From assembly GCF_031844685.1 (NCBI RefSeq), contig NZ_CP134605.1:2190001-2254000 (forward strand): a stretch of DNA of 64,000 nt, given 5' to 3'. Made by a program: the position numbers and the translations under genes. Below, in pieces: positions 27,364 to 35,455 of the stretch. This DNA is from Streptomyces sp. ITFR-21. GTDB lineage: Bacteria > Actinomycetota > Actinomycetes > Streptomycetales > Streptomycetaceae. Each line of letters begins with the position of its first letter. Positions within the stretch are counted from its first letter, which is position 1. Under the pieces are notes generated by a model that saw only the letters and a list, made by a program, of their open reading frames with translations, searched no databases and was not told the DNA's origin.

Positions 27364-28866
27364 GTGCCGCCCACCCGACGCCGCCCGCCCCCGCCCGGCA
27401 GCCGCCCGCCGGCCGGCCGGCGTCCGCGCCCCCGGCCGCCGATCCGCTGGAGCACCCGGGTCGCCGGCGGTCTGGCCCTGCTGGTGATCACCGTGAGCGG
27501 TGTCGGCCACGCGGTCGTCACCGGGGTGAACGGCGCGATCGGCCGGGTGGACGCCTTCGGCGGGATGCAGGGGCGGCCGGACGGCACCAAAGGCACCAAC
27601 TTCCTGCTGGTCGGCACCGACGGGCGCGACGGCCTGGACCCGTCGGACAGGCAGCGCTACCACCTGGGCGGCACGGCCTGCCACTGCACCGACACCATCA
27701 TGCTGATCCACCTGTCCGCGGACCGGCGCCGGGCCGCCGTCGTGAGCATCCCGCGCGACACCTACGTACGGCTGCCGGGAAAGCCGCCGCCGGCTCCGCC
27801 GGCGTCCGCCGTGCCGGACGCCGGGAGCGCCGGCGCCCGGTCCGCGCCGCCGCCCGCCGCCGCCCGGCCCGCGAAGATCAACCAGGCGTTCGCGGAGGGC
27901 GGCGCCAAGCTCACCGTGCGCACCGTCGAGCAGCTGACCGGGATCCACGTCGACCACTACCTGGAGGTCGACTTCACCAGCTTCATGAGGACGGTGGACG
28001 TCATCGGCGGAGTGCCGGTCTGCACCGCCGTGCCGCTCAGGGACCCCTACACCGGGCTGGACCTCCCGGTGGGCACGACGACGCTGGACGGCGGCCGGGC
28101 GCTGCAGTACGTGCGCTCCAGGCACATCGACGGCTCGGCGGACCTGGGGCGGATGCAGCGGCAGCAGCGCTTCCTGGCGCAGGTCATCCGGAAGATCACC
28201 GATGGGAACACGCTGGGCGACCCGGTGGCGGTGGGCAGGATCGCCGGTACCGCGCTCGGGTCGGTCCGCGCCGACCAGCGGCTGGGGGCCGGGGACCTGA
28301 TCGCCCTGGCCAAGGGCATGAAGGGCCTGTCGGCCGGCTCCTCGGAGTTCGTCTCGGTGCCGCTGAGCGATCCGGACCACGAGGTCCCCGGCGTCGGCTC
28401 CACCGTGAAGTGGGACGACGCGAAGGCGGGCAGGCTGTGGGCCGCGATCCGCGCCGACCGGCCGCTGGTCCCGCATCGGCAGGACCCGGCGCACAGGGGC
28501 GGCACCAAGGTTGCGGTCGACCCGGCACAGATCCGTGTCACGGTGGCGAACGGCACCGCCACCAGCGGGCTGGCCGCCGGGGCCCAGCGGGCGCTACGCG
28601 CCACCGGTTTCGTCACCCCGGGACTGCCGACCACGGCCGCCCACGGCGCCGCCCGGACCGTGATCCGCTACGACCCGCGCTGGGACCGCTCGGTGAAGTC
28701 GCTGGCGGCGGCTCTGCCGGGGGCCGCACTGGTGCCGGTGGCCGGGCAGGGCCCCGTCATGGCGGTCACCCTCGGCGCAAACTTCGCCAGGGTCGCCCCG
28801 GTGTCGGTGGCGTCCGGCGGCGTCGGGGAGGACGCGGTCACGGGCGACGAGGTGGTGTGCCCGTAG
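27364..28866 (+). CDS. LCP family glycopolymer transferase with LytR_C domain, copy 4
   Basis: Protein of 500 residues from a GTG with GGAGG 8 nt upstream. Proline/arginine-rich cytoplasmic N-terminus, one membrane helix (VAGGLALLVITVSGVGHAVV), then an LCP domain with all key residues: LLVGTDGRDG, SIPRDTYV, YVRSRH and DLGRMQRQQRF. A Pro/Ala-rich insert (about residues 140-170) separates SIPRD from the KINQAF helix. A C-terminal LytR_C domain begins VTVANGTATSGLAAGAQ. A cysteine pair (CHC) follows the first motif. It is more distant from copies 2 and 3 than those are from each other. Confidence 0.93.
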   Translation: MPPTRRRPPPPGSRPPAGRRPRPRPPIRWSTRVAGGLALLVITVSGVGHAVVTGVNGAIGRVDAFGGMQGRPDGTKGTNFLLVGTDGRDGLDPSDRQRYHLGGTACHCTDTIMLIHLSADRRRAAVVSIPRDTYVRLPGKPPPAPPASAVPDAGSAGARSAPPPAAARPAKINQAFAEGGAKLTVRTVEQLTGIHVDHYLEVDFTSFMRTVDVIGGVPVCTAVPLRDPYTGLDLPVGTTTLDGGRALQYVRSRHIDGSADLGRMQRQQRFLAQVIRKITDGNTLGDPVAVGRIAGTALGSVRADQRLGAGDLIALAKGMKGLSAGSSEFVSVPLSDPDHEVPGVGSTVKWDDAKAGRLWAAIRADRPLVPHRQDPAHRGGTKVAVDPAQIRVTVANGTATSGLAAGAQRALRATGFVTPGLPTTAAHGAARTVIRYDPRWDRSVKSLAAALPGAALVPVAGQGPVMAVTLGANFARVAPVSVASGGVGEDAVTGDEVVCP

Positions 28867-28930
28867 CCGTCCTGGGCGGCGGCACGGGAAGGCTCGCGGC
28901 CGGCCGGCTCTCTTACGGCCCGCTGACCTC

Positions 28931-29006
28931 GGGGCGCCGGGCAGAACACGGCGGCGCACCCGTGGTCGGCGTCCTAAGGGCGCCGGACAGGGCGGCGCAC
29001 CCGTGG
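28931..29006. repeat. Direct repeat GGCGGCGCACCCGTGG
   Basis: The 16-mer occurs at 28950-28965 and 28991-29006, each preceded by GGGCGCCGG. It lies between the convergent LCP 4 and thioesterase genes. May contribute to termination; otherwise unexplained. Confidence 0.6.
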
Positions 29007-29016
29007 CCCGGGACGC

Positions 29017-29676
29017 TCATCCGTCCAGGCCCTCGGCCGTCCGCTCCCGGCGCAGCTCCAGGATCGCGCGGCGCCGGGCCAGCCGGTGGGTGCGGCGGAT
29101 CTGGGCCTCCTGCCACCGGCGGCGGTCCCGGTCGGTCTCGGGGATCACCGGCGGCACCGGGCGCGGCCTGCCCTCGGCGTCCACGGCCACGAAGACCAGG
29201 TACGCGCTGGCGACCTGCTTGGCCGGGCCGGACTCGTTCCAGCGCTCGGCGACGACCCGGACCCCGACCTCCATGGAGGTCTTGCCGGTCCAGTTGACCT
29301 GGGCTTTCACATGGAGCAGGTCGCCCACCCTGACCGGTTCCAGGAAGGCCATCTCGTCCATGGCGCCGGTGACCGCCGGGCCTTCCGAATGGCGGCCGGC
29401 CACCGCGCCCGCGGCGTCGTCCACCAGCTTCATCACCACGCCTCCGTGCACCGTGCCCAGCAGGTTGGTGTCGTGCGCGCTCATGATGTGGGAGAGCGTG
29501 ATCCGGGACGCCGAGGCGGGCTTCCCCGGGATCACCGGGACGGCCGGGGTGGACAGCCGCGCCGGGGTGTCCCGCCCGCCCTCCCCGTCGGGGCGGGGGC
29601 CGGTTCCCGGCGCTGCCCGGCCGGCTTCCGGACCGGGCTCGGGTCCGGTCTGCGGACCGGCGGAGGAATCGATCAC
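29017..29676 (-). CDS. Acyl-CoA thioesterase, hotdog fold
   Basis: Protein of 219 residues with an N-terminal Gly/Pro/Ala-rich extension of about 50 residues, then one hotdog domain: SHIMSAHDTNLLGTVHGGVVMKLVDDAAG (the catalytic HDTNLLG loop and helix), followed by MDEMAFLEPVRVGDLLHVKAQV and an Arg-rich tail. It belongs to the BFIT/cytosolic acyl-CoA hydrolase group that releases free acids from acyl-CoA. The GTG start sits 7 nt after TAAAGT, so the message is probably leaderless; the family domain itself begins near residue 50. Confidence 0.9.
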   Translation of the reverse strand: MIDSSAGPQTGPEPGPEAGRAAPGTGPRPDGEGGRDTPARLSTPAVPVIPGKPASASRITLSHIMSAHDTNLLGTVHGGVVMKLVDDAAGAVAGRHSEGPAVTGAMDEMAFLEPVRVGDLLHVKAQVNWTGKTSMEVGVRVVAERWNESGPAKQVASAYLVFVAVDAEGRPRPVPPVIPETDRDRRRWQEAQIRRTHRLARRRAILELRRERTAEGLDG

Positions 29677-29683
29677 GCGTCCC

Positions 29684-29689
29684 ACTTTA
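29684..29689 (-). promoter_or_regulatory. -10 box of leaderless thioesterase transcript
   Basis: TAAAGT (minus strand), 7 nt before the GTG at 29676. Confidence 0.5.
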
Positions 29690-29780
29690 GGTCCGTCACG
29701 GATTCGCTGCGGCCGGTGGCCGAATGCATCGGGTCTGCTACAGAACCGCCTGCGATTCCCGGTCCCCGAAGACGGCCGGG

Positions 29781-29786
29781 CACACT
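29781..29786 (+). promoter_or_regulatory. -10-like box of LCP 5
   Basis: CACACT ends 7 nt before the ATG at 29794. The first base departs from TANNNT. Confidence 0.35.
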
Positions 29787-29793
29787 GGCGGGC

Positions 29794-31014
29794 ATGAACG
29801 GTTGGAGCGATGACACCGAGCGGCGCCGGCGCACCGAGCCCCCGCTGCCCCCTGAACTGTCGCCGCGCCGGGCCGCTGCCGCCGGCGGGGTCCCGCCGCA
29901 GTCCGGCCGCCGCCCGCAGCCGGGCGGCGCCCCCGGCGGCGCGTACGGGCCGCCCAGCGCGTACGGGCCGCCCGGTGCCGGCGTCCCCGGTGGGCCCGGC
30001 GCCCCGCGCGGCCCGCGCTGGAGCACGCGCAGGAAGATCGGCTGGGCCGCCCTCGGTCTGGTCGTGGTGCTGCTCGTGGTGTCCGCCTCCACGTACTTCT
30101 GGGCCGACTCCAAGGTGCGCCGGGAGGTCGACCTGGGCAAGGTCGAGGACCGGCCGCCGACGGGCAAGGGCACCAACTATCTCATCGTCGGTTCCGACAG
30201 CCGCGAGGGCCTCACCAAGGAGCAGGAGAAGCAGCTGCACACCGGCGCCGACAGCGGCCAGCGCACCGACTCCATGATGATCCTGCACACCGGCGGCAAC
30301 GGCACCACGATGATGAGCCTGCCCCGCGACTCGTACGTCACCATTCCGGCCTTCACCGGGCAGCGGACGCACAAGCGGTACGCGGCCTCCACGCACAAGC
30401 TCAACCGCGCGTACTCCGACGGCGGCCCCGAGCTGCTGACCCGGACCATCGAGTACAACACCGGCATCCGCATAGACCACTACGCGGAGATCGGCTTCTC
30501 CGGCTTCGTGAACCTGGTCGACGCGCTCGGCGGTGTGAAGATGTGCCTGGACAAGCCGCTGCACGACAAGGCGTCCGGGGCGGACTTCTCGGCCGGCTGC
30601 CAGACGCTCGACGGCAGGCAGTCGCTGGCCTTCGTCCGGCAGCGGCACCAGGAGGCCGACCAGGACCTCGGCCGGATGCGGAACCAGCAGAAGTTCCTGT
30701 CCACCCTGGCCCACCAGGCGGCCTCGCCGTCGACCGTCCTGAACCCGTTCAAGCTCTACCCGGTGATCGGCTCCGGCCTGGACACGCTGGTCGTCGACAA
30801 GAAGATGAGCCTGCCGGACCTGGCGTCCATGTTCTGGGCGATGAAGGGGGTCACCGGCGGCAGTGGGCACTCGATCACGGTGCCGATCGCCAACGCCAAC
30901 TACATGACGCCCAACGACGGGGACGCCGTCAAGTGGGACATGGCGAAGGCGAAGCCGCTGTTCGACGAGCTCAGGAGCGACCAGAAGGTGACGGTCGCCG
31001 ACAGCGGCCGGTAG
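29794..31014 (+). CDS. LCP family glycopolymer transferase, copy 5
   Basis: Protein of 406 residues. Cytoplasmic N-terminus rich in Pro and Gly (two GAYGPP-type repeats), one membrane helix (IGWAALGLVVVLLVVSASTYF, about residues 84-104), then an intact LCP domain: LIVGSDSREG, SLPRDSYV, FVRQRH, DLGRMRNQQKF. No LytR_C domain, as in copies 1 and 6. Two cysteines (MCLDKPL and SAGCQT) could form a disulfide. The frame is open far upstream, but the ATG is the first start after the thioesterase promoter and has a -10-like box 7 nt before it. A strong terminator follows. Confidence 0.93.
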   Translation: MNGWSDDTERRRRTEPPLPPELSPRRAAAAGGVPPQSGRRPQPGGAPGGAYGPPSAYGPPGAGVPGGPGAPRGPRWSTRRKIGWAALGLVVVLLVVSASTYFWADSKVRREVDLGKVEDRPPTGKGTNYLIVGSDSREGLTKEQEKQLHTGADSGQRTDSMMILHTGGNGTTMMSLPRDSYVTIPAFTGQRTHKRYAASTHKLNRAYSDGGPELLTRTIEYNTGIRIDHYAEIGFSGFVNLVDALGGVKMCLDKPLHDKASGADFSAGCQTLDGRQSLAFVRQRHQEADQDLGRMRNQQKFLSTLAHQAASPSTVLNPFKLYPVIGSGLDTLVVDKKMSLPDLASMFWAMKGVTGGSGHSITVPIANANYMTPNDGDAVKWDMAKAKPLFDELRSDQKVTVADSGR

Positions 31015-31034
31015 CGGCGCCCTCGGGGGACGGA

Positions 31035-31082
31035 CGGCGGCCCCGGCCCCGCGGCGGGTTCGTCGCGGGGCCGGGGCCGCCG
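31035..31082. terminator. Strong bidirectional terminator
   Basis: 19-bp perfect GC-rich stem (31035-31053 with 31064-31082) and a 10-nt loop between the convergent LCP 5 gene and the gene at 31119. Confidence 0.8.
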
Positions 31083-31118
31083 GTGCTTCCCCGGGTGTAC
31101 GGCGGATCGGTGATCGCG

Positions 31119-31541
31119 TCAGGCGGCGATCGGCTGGCCGGTGACGGCCGGCACCCACTGGTCGAGCTCGGCGCGCCAGTAGCGGCCCACGTTCAGGCGG
31201 GTCGGCTTCTCCTGGCCCGGCAGCTGGAAGCGCAGCGAACTCCACAGCACCTTGCGGCGGACGTCGCTGACCAGGCCGGCGGCCTCGGCGCGCGGTATCG
31301 CCGCCACCAGCTCCTTGGGACGGGCGGTCATCCGGCCGGCCTTGTGGAAGACCACGGCCTGCTCGGTGACGGTGACGAAGTAGTACTTCACGAACGCCTG
31401 GGCGAGCAGGCCCAGGTTGTCCATCAGCCACGGGCTGGGCCCGGTGACGGTGTGGAAGGTGACGATCGGCCGGTCGGCCGGGTTGATCTCCGCGATGGCC
31501 TGCGCCACCTGCTCCTGCATCGTCGATTTGCGTATAGCCAT
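31119..31541 (-). CDS. Conserved protein of unknown function
   Basis: Soluble protein of 140 residues starting MAIRKSTMQEQVAQAIAEI. No signal peptide or membrane helix. It alternates strands and short helices (VKYYFVTVTEQAVVFHKAGR, VLWSSLRFQLPGQEKPTRLN) in a way that suggests a small beta-barrel such as a PH-like fold; this is a guess from pattern only. No catalytic motif. ATG has a weak GGGGGC upstream. It follows a region with two perfect palindromes. Confidence 0.75.
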   Translation of the reverse strand: MAIRKSTMQEQVAQAIAEINPADRPIVTFHTVTGPSPWLMDNLGLLAQAFVKYYFVTVTEQAVVFHKAGRMTARPKELVAAIPRAEAAGLVSDVRRKVLWSSLRFQLPGQEKPTRLNVGRYWRAELDQWVPAVTGQPIAA

Positions 31542-31698
31542 GAGGTGCCCCCAATTTCACGTGCGCCGTGCGACGTACTGACATGCCGTGGTGCCGCCGC
31601 CGATCGGCTAGTGGCGGCGCCGCAGCGTACCGCTCCGCGGCTGTCAGGTACGCGGCGGGTGCTGATTCGTGACAACGGTGACGGAACACCCCCACCGC

Positions 31699-31724
31699 CC
31701 TGAGGCGGTCCGGACCGCCTCAGG
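31699..31724. terminator. Perfect 26-bp palindrome, terminator or operator
   Basis: Two 13-bp arms without spacer (CCTGAGGCGGTCC and its complement). It may be a second terminator of the LAETG gene or a site for the promoter of the 31119 gene. Confidence 0.45.
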
Positions 31725-31778
31725 AAGCCTTCAGCGGCTCCTCGGGGCCCGTCCGTCGGGGACCCCCGAGTGCCGCCA

Positions 31779-31812
31779 GGCGGCGTCCGCGGACGGGCGG
31801 CGTCCGCGGACG
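31779..31812. repeat. 17-bp perfect tandem repeat
   Basis: GGCGGCGTCCGCGGACG occurs twice without a gap (31779-31795, 31796-31812), abutting the 40-bp palindrome. Confidence 0.8.
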
Positions 31813-31852
31813 CACCACGGCCGTACGACACCGGTGTCGTACGGCCGTGGTG
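31813..31852 (-). terminator. Perfect 40-bp palindrome, terminator of the LAETG gene
   Basis: Two 20-bp arms without spacer, 28 nt downstream of the stop codon at 31881. Confidence 0.75.
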
Positions 31853-31880
31853 AGGGTGGAGCGGTGAGCCGTCGGCGGCG

Positions 31881-32582
31881 TCAGTGACGCGCGGCCGGCC
31901 TGCGGCGGCGCAGGGCGAACACGGAACCGCCGCCGATGACGACCAGCGCCGCCGCGACACCCGCGATGATCGGGGTGCTGCTGCTGCCACCGGTCTCGGC
32001 CAGGTTGGTGGTGCCGCCGGCCGCCGGGGACGGCGCGTTGCCGGTGTCGGCGACGACCGGGGCCGTGGTGGTGCCGCTGGGGGCCGGGGTGGGCGACTCG
32101 GTCGCCGGCGTGGTGGTCGGGGTGTCCGTGGTGGGCGACTCCGACGGGGAGGTGGGCGGAGGAGTGGTGGGCGGGGCGGTGGTGGGCGGCGGCGTCGTCA
32201 CGCAGGCGGTGGCCGGCGTGGTGATCTTGGTGTCGCCGACCTTGCCGCCGTGCGTCTTGACGACGGTCACCGTGTAGGTCGTGTTCGGCTGCCAGTCGAC
32301 CGTGAAGTCGACGTCGACGCCGCCTGCGGAACCGATCACGTTCTCCTGCTGGCCGACCTGGGTGTCGCCCTGCTTGACGGTGATCGTCACGGGGGTCCTG
32401 GAGCCGTCCTTGTCGACGACCGTGATCACGCCGTGGCCGGCGTCGTCGCACGACGCGCTGCCGGAGAACTCGGAGATGCTGCATGCGAACGCGCTGCCTG
32501 CGACGCCCAGCGCGAGAGCGGCTGCGGCGGAGGCGACGCCAATGGATCGCACCGCTATGGCGGTGCGGCGGTTAGTGGACAC
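31881..32582 (-). CDS. LAETG-anchored cell-surface protein (sortase E substrate type)
   Basis: Protein of 233 residues from a GTG. Signal peptide (basic N-terminus, then VASAAAALALGVAGSAFA), a small beta-rich domain with three cysteines (ACSISEF, ASCDD, TACVT) and a THGGKVGDTKI segment, then about 75 residues of Thr/Pro/Ser wall-spanning linker, the sorting signal LAETGG, a hydrophobic helix (IIAGVAAALVVIGGGSVFAL) and an RRRR tail. LAxTG signals are used by sortase E in streptomycetes. The linked LCP genes suggest that both act on the same wall. Ligand or function of the small domain unknown. Confidence 0.88.
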   Translation of the reverse strand: MSTNRRTAIAVRSIGVASAAAALALGVAGSAFACSISEFSGSASCDDAGHGVITVVDKDGSRTPVTITVKQGDTQVGQQENVIGSAGGVDVDFTVDWQPNTTYTVTVVKTHGGKVGDTKITTPATACVTTPPPTTAPPTTPPPTSPSESPTTDTPTTTPATESPTPAPSGTTTAPVVADTGNAPSPAAGGTTNLAETGGSSSTPIIAGVAAALVVIGGGSVFALRRRRPAARH

Positions 32583-32738
32583 GTCTTCCCTTCACGGGAC
32601 TCGGATCACAAGCAGAGAAAGGCCGTTCAGCAGACGCTCGGGCCCCCCGTCCCGCTGATGGCCCCCACAGCTCTACAAGCCCCTTCGGACGCTTGTCAAT
32701 TGATCGCAAACCGACCGCTAAACCACCCCAACAGTCCA

Positions 32739-32762
32739 AAGGGCACCCCGCGGGGTGCCCTT
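32739..32762 (-). terminator. Terminator of the acyl-CoA dehydrogenase gene
   Basis: 11-bp perfect stem AAGGGCACCCC / GGGGTGCCCTT with a 2-nt centre, about 40 nt after the stop codon at 32799. Confidence 0.7.
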
Positions 32763-32798
32763 CGAGCTGCGGTTATTACACAGTTGCGACGCAGGAGG

Positions 32799-33959
32799 TT
32801 ACGCGGGCAGGTTGCGTGACATGACGATCCGCTGCACCTGGTTGGTGCCTTCATAAATCTGCGTGATCTTGGCGTCGCGCATCATTCGCTCCACCGGATA
32901 GTCGCGCGTGTAGCCGTAACCGCCCAGGAGTTGGACCGCGTCGGTGGTGATCTCCATGGCCGCGTCGGAGGCGAAACACTTGGCCGCGGCGCCGAAGAAG
33001 GTCAGGTCGGCGTCCACACGTTCGGATTTGGCCGCGGCGGCGTAGGTCAGCTGCCGGGCCGCTTCCAGCTTCATGGCCATGTCGGCGAGCATGAACTGGA
33101 TGCCCTGGAACTCGGCGATGGCCTTGCCGAACTGCTTGCGCTCGTTGACGTAGCCCCTGGCGTAGTCGAGCGCGCCCTGGGCGATGCCGACGGCCTGGGC
33201 GGCGATGGTGATGCGGGTGTGGTCGAGGGTCTTCATCGCGGTGCCGAAGCCGGTGCCCTCGGCGCCGATCAGCCGGTCGGCCGGGATGCGCACGTTGTCG
33301 AAGTAGACCTCGCGGGTCGGCGAGCCCTTGATGCCGAGCTTCTTCTCCGGGGCGCCGAAGGAGACGCCCTCGTCGCCCTTCTCCACCACGAAGGCCGAGA
33401 TGCCCCTGGAGCGCTGGTCCGGGTCGGTGACGGCCAGCACCGTGTAGAACTCCGAGACGCCGGCGTTGGTGATCCAGCGCTTGACGCCGTTGAGCACGTA
33501 GGAGTCGCCGTCGCGGACCGCGCGGGTCTTCATGCCGGCCGCGTCGGAGCCGGCGTCGGGCTCGGACAGGCAGTACGAGAACATGCCCTCGCGGCGGGCC
33601 AGCGCGCCCAGGTACTTGGCCTTGAGCTCCTCGGAGCCGGCCAGCTGGACGGGCAGCGAGCCGAGCTTGTTGACCGCCGGGATCAGCGAGGAGGAGGCGC
33701 AGACCCGCGCGATCTCCTCGATCACGATCACGGTCGACAGCGCGTCCGCGCCGGAGCCGTCGTACGCCTCGGGTACGTGCACTGCGTGCAGGTCGTTGGT
33801 CTCCAGGGCGTCGCGCGCCTCCTGGGGGAAGCGCGCCTGCTCGTCGACCTCCGCGGCGAAGGGCGCGATCTTCGCCTCGGCGAGCGAGCGCACGGCGGCT
33901 CTGAGCATGTCGTGCTCTTCGGAGGTCCGGAAAAAGTCGAAGTCGGAGGATCCGGCCAC
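32799..33959 (-). CDS. Acyl-CoA dehydrogenase
   Basis: FAD enzyme of 386 residues that introduces a double bond at the alpha-beta position of an acyl-CoA. Family signatures: CLSEPDAGSDAAGMKT and NGVKRWITNAG for FAD binding, GIKGSPTREVYFDNVRIP, and QIYEGTNQVQR with the likely catalytic glutamate near the C-terminus. RKQFGKAIAEFQGIQFMLADM is also typical. Length fits short/branched-chain enzymes. Start is a GTG with GGGGAG 9 nt upstream. It stands alone; the upstream region has an inverted repeat that may bind a fatty-acid regulator. Confidence 0.94.
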   Translation of the reverse strand: MAGSSDFDFFRTSEEHDMLRAAVRSLAEAKIAPFAAEVDEQARFPQEARDALETNDLHAVHVPEAYDGSGADALSTVIVIEEIARVCASSSLIPAVNKLGSLPVQLAGSEELKAKYLGALARREGMFSYCLSEPDAGSDAAGMKTRAVRDGDSYVLNGVKRWITNAGVSEFYTVLAVTDPDQRSRGISAFVVEKGDEGVSFGAPEKKLGIKGSPTREVYFDNVRIPADRLIGAEGTGFGTAMKTLDHTRITIAAQAVGIAQGALDYARGYVNERKQFGKAIAEFQGIQFMLADMAMKLEAARQLTYAAAAKSERVDADLTFFGAAAKCFASDAAMEITTDAVQLLGGYGYTRDYPVERMMRDAKITQIYEGTNQVQRIVMSRNLPA

Positions 33960-33980
33960 TGTGTCTCACTCCCCGAGTGC

Positions 33981-33992
33981 TAACTACCGTTA
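33981..33992. promoter_or_regulatory. Inverted repeat TAAC-TACC-GTTA before acyl-CoA dehydrogenase
   Basis: 4-4-4 perfect inverted repeat in an AT-richer patch about 20 bp upstream of the GTG, near a TAGGAT -10-like box. Possible operator; short, so uncertain. Confidence 0.35.
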
Positions 33993-34063
33993 AGTAACCC
34001 TACGATCCTAGGGCGGGGGTCGCCAGGGGGCCTACGGGGTGCGCCGGCCGGGGCGGGTGACGT

Positions 34064-35362
34064 TCACGACACCTTGTCGCCCAGGGTGTCCAGGCTGTGG
34101 GTGGCCACGAAGTCGGTCATCGTGTCGTTGCGCATCGACTCCCACAGCTCGTCGGCGGCATTGGCGTCCAGCAGCACCACGGACTGCTTCTGGATCATGT
34201 CGAAGCCGCCCACCGGGGCGTTCATGAAGGCCATGTCGGACGACCTGACGTCGCGCATGCCCCACACCAGTCCGCGCAGGTCGCCGTTGGACAGCTGGTC
34301 GTCCACGCTGACCACGGACGTGACCTGGTCGAGCGTCCTCTTGAGCTTGAGCGGGTTGCTGAAGGTGCCCCCCGACAGCATCTTGACCAGCACCGCCCGC
34401 AGGAAGTTCTGCTGCCGGTGGGCACGGTCCAGGTCGCCGTTCGGCAGCCCGTACCGCTCGCGTACGTAGTCCAGCGCCTCGTCGCCGTCCATGTGGTGCG
34501 TACCGGCCGTCCAGACCGCGCCAGGGCCGCCGCCGTGCAGCCGGGAGACCGTCTTGTCGACGGTGATGTCCACGCCGCCCACCGCGTCGGTGAGCTTCTT
34601 GAAGCCGCTCCAGTCGATGACCGCGAGGTGGTCGATCTTCACCTTGGTCAGGCGCTGCACGGTGTCGATGAGCAGCGGCGGGCCGCCCCAGGAGAAGGCC
34701 GCGTTCAGCTTGGCCTTGCCGTGGCCCGGGACGCTGACCCAGGAGTCGCGGGGCAGCGAGACGACATAGGCGTGCTTGTGGTCGGCCGGGAGATGGACCA
34801 GCATCATCGTGTCGCTGCGCTGGGCGCCCGGCTTCCACTCCGGCGCCTTGGCGTCCTTGCCCGTGGTCGGCAGGTCGGACCGCGCGTCCAGGCCGACCAG
34901 CAGGAAGGTCTGGCTGCCGTCCTTGGATGGCGGGGGAAGCGCGCTCTCGGGCACGCCGGTGGGGAAGGCGTTGGGGATACGGTCGACGCGGCCGGTGTAG
35001 TGCTGGTACGCCCAGTAGGTGGTGCCCGCGGCCAGCAGGACGCCGGCGCACAGCAGGACGAGGGCGCCGTAGAGGACCCTGCGGGTACGGCGGCGGCGCC
35101 GGGTGCGGCGGGCGGGCTCGTCGCGGTCCGGGTCGTCCGAAGACGCCCCGCCGGCACCGGTGCGGCCCGGCGCCAAGCCCGCAGGACCGCCGGGTCCCGG
35201 GCCCGGCAGGTCGCCCGCGGCGCCCTCCCGGGATATGGACGGGGAGGGGTCCTCCGTCTTCCCCGGCGGGGCCCACGGCGCGGCCGCGCCCGCCCCCTGG
35301 TCCTCCGCCGGGACCCGCCCCGCACTGAAACCGCCTCTGCCGGCGTCGCCGTTCTCGGCCAC
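34064..35362 (-). CDS. LCP family glycopolymer transferase, copy 6
   Basis: Protein of 432 residues from a GTG (VAENGDAGRGGF) with AAGGGG upstream. Long, disordered cytoplasmic N-terminus, an RRRRRTRR stretch, one membrane helix (VLYGALVLLCAGVLLAAGTTY, about residues 90-110) and an intact LCP domain: LLVGLDARSD, SLPRDSWV, YVRERY, DLDRAHRQQNF. GLDAR departs from the GxDxR of the others only in a variable position. No LytR_C domain. It is divergent from the sugar dehydrogenase, 93 bp away. Confidence 0.93.
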   Translation of the reverse strand: MAENGDAGRGGFSAGRVPAEDQGAGAAAPWAPPGKTEDPSPSISREGAAGDLPGPGPGGPAGLAPGRTGAGGASSDDPDRDEPARRTRRRRRTRRVLYGALVLLCAGVLLAAGTTYWAYQHYTGRVDRIPNAFPTGVPESALPPPSKDGSQTFLLVGLDARSDLPTTGKDAKAPEWKPGAQRSDTMMLVHLPADHKHAYVVSLPRDSWVSVPGHGKAKLNAAFSWGGPPLLIDTVQRLTKVKIDHLAVIDWSGFKKLTDAVGGVDITVDKTVSRLHGGGPGAVWTAGTHHMDGDEALDYVRERYGLPNGDLDRAHRQQNFLRAVLVKMLSGGTFSNPLKLKRTLDQVTSVVSVDDQLSNGDLRGLVWGMRDVRSSDMAFMNAPVGGFDMIQKQSVVLLDANAADELWESMRNDTMTDFVATHSLDTLGDKVS

Positions 35363-35442
35363 AACCCACCCCTTAGATCTCTGCACGCATTGTGGACCGA
35401 GTGGCCATGTTCCATACATCATTTGGTTCACCGAGTGCCGAC

Positions 35443-35448
35443 TATGCT
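35443..35448 (+). promoter_or_regulatory. -10 box of leaderless dehydrogenase transcript
   Basis: TATGCT, 7 nt before the ATG at 35456. Confidence 0.5.
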
Positions 35449-35455
35449 TCGGCGC

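Larger units (their letters stand above)
31542..31880. other. Intergenic region with palindromes and a tandem repeat
   Basis: No gene in 339 bp. It has a 26-bp palindrome (31699-31724), a 17-bp tandem repeat (31779-31812) and a 40-bp palindrome (31813-31852) directly after the LAETG gene. Confidence 0.7.

Noticed and set aside
33964..33983. CIRCE-like half site GAGTGCTAA upstream of the acyl-CoA dehydrogenase
   Set aside because: Only one half is present; the matching TTAGCACTC at the right spacing is missing and the gene is not a chaperone gene.
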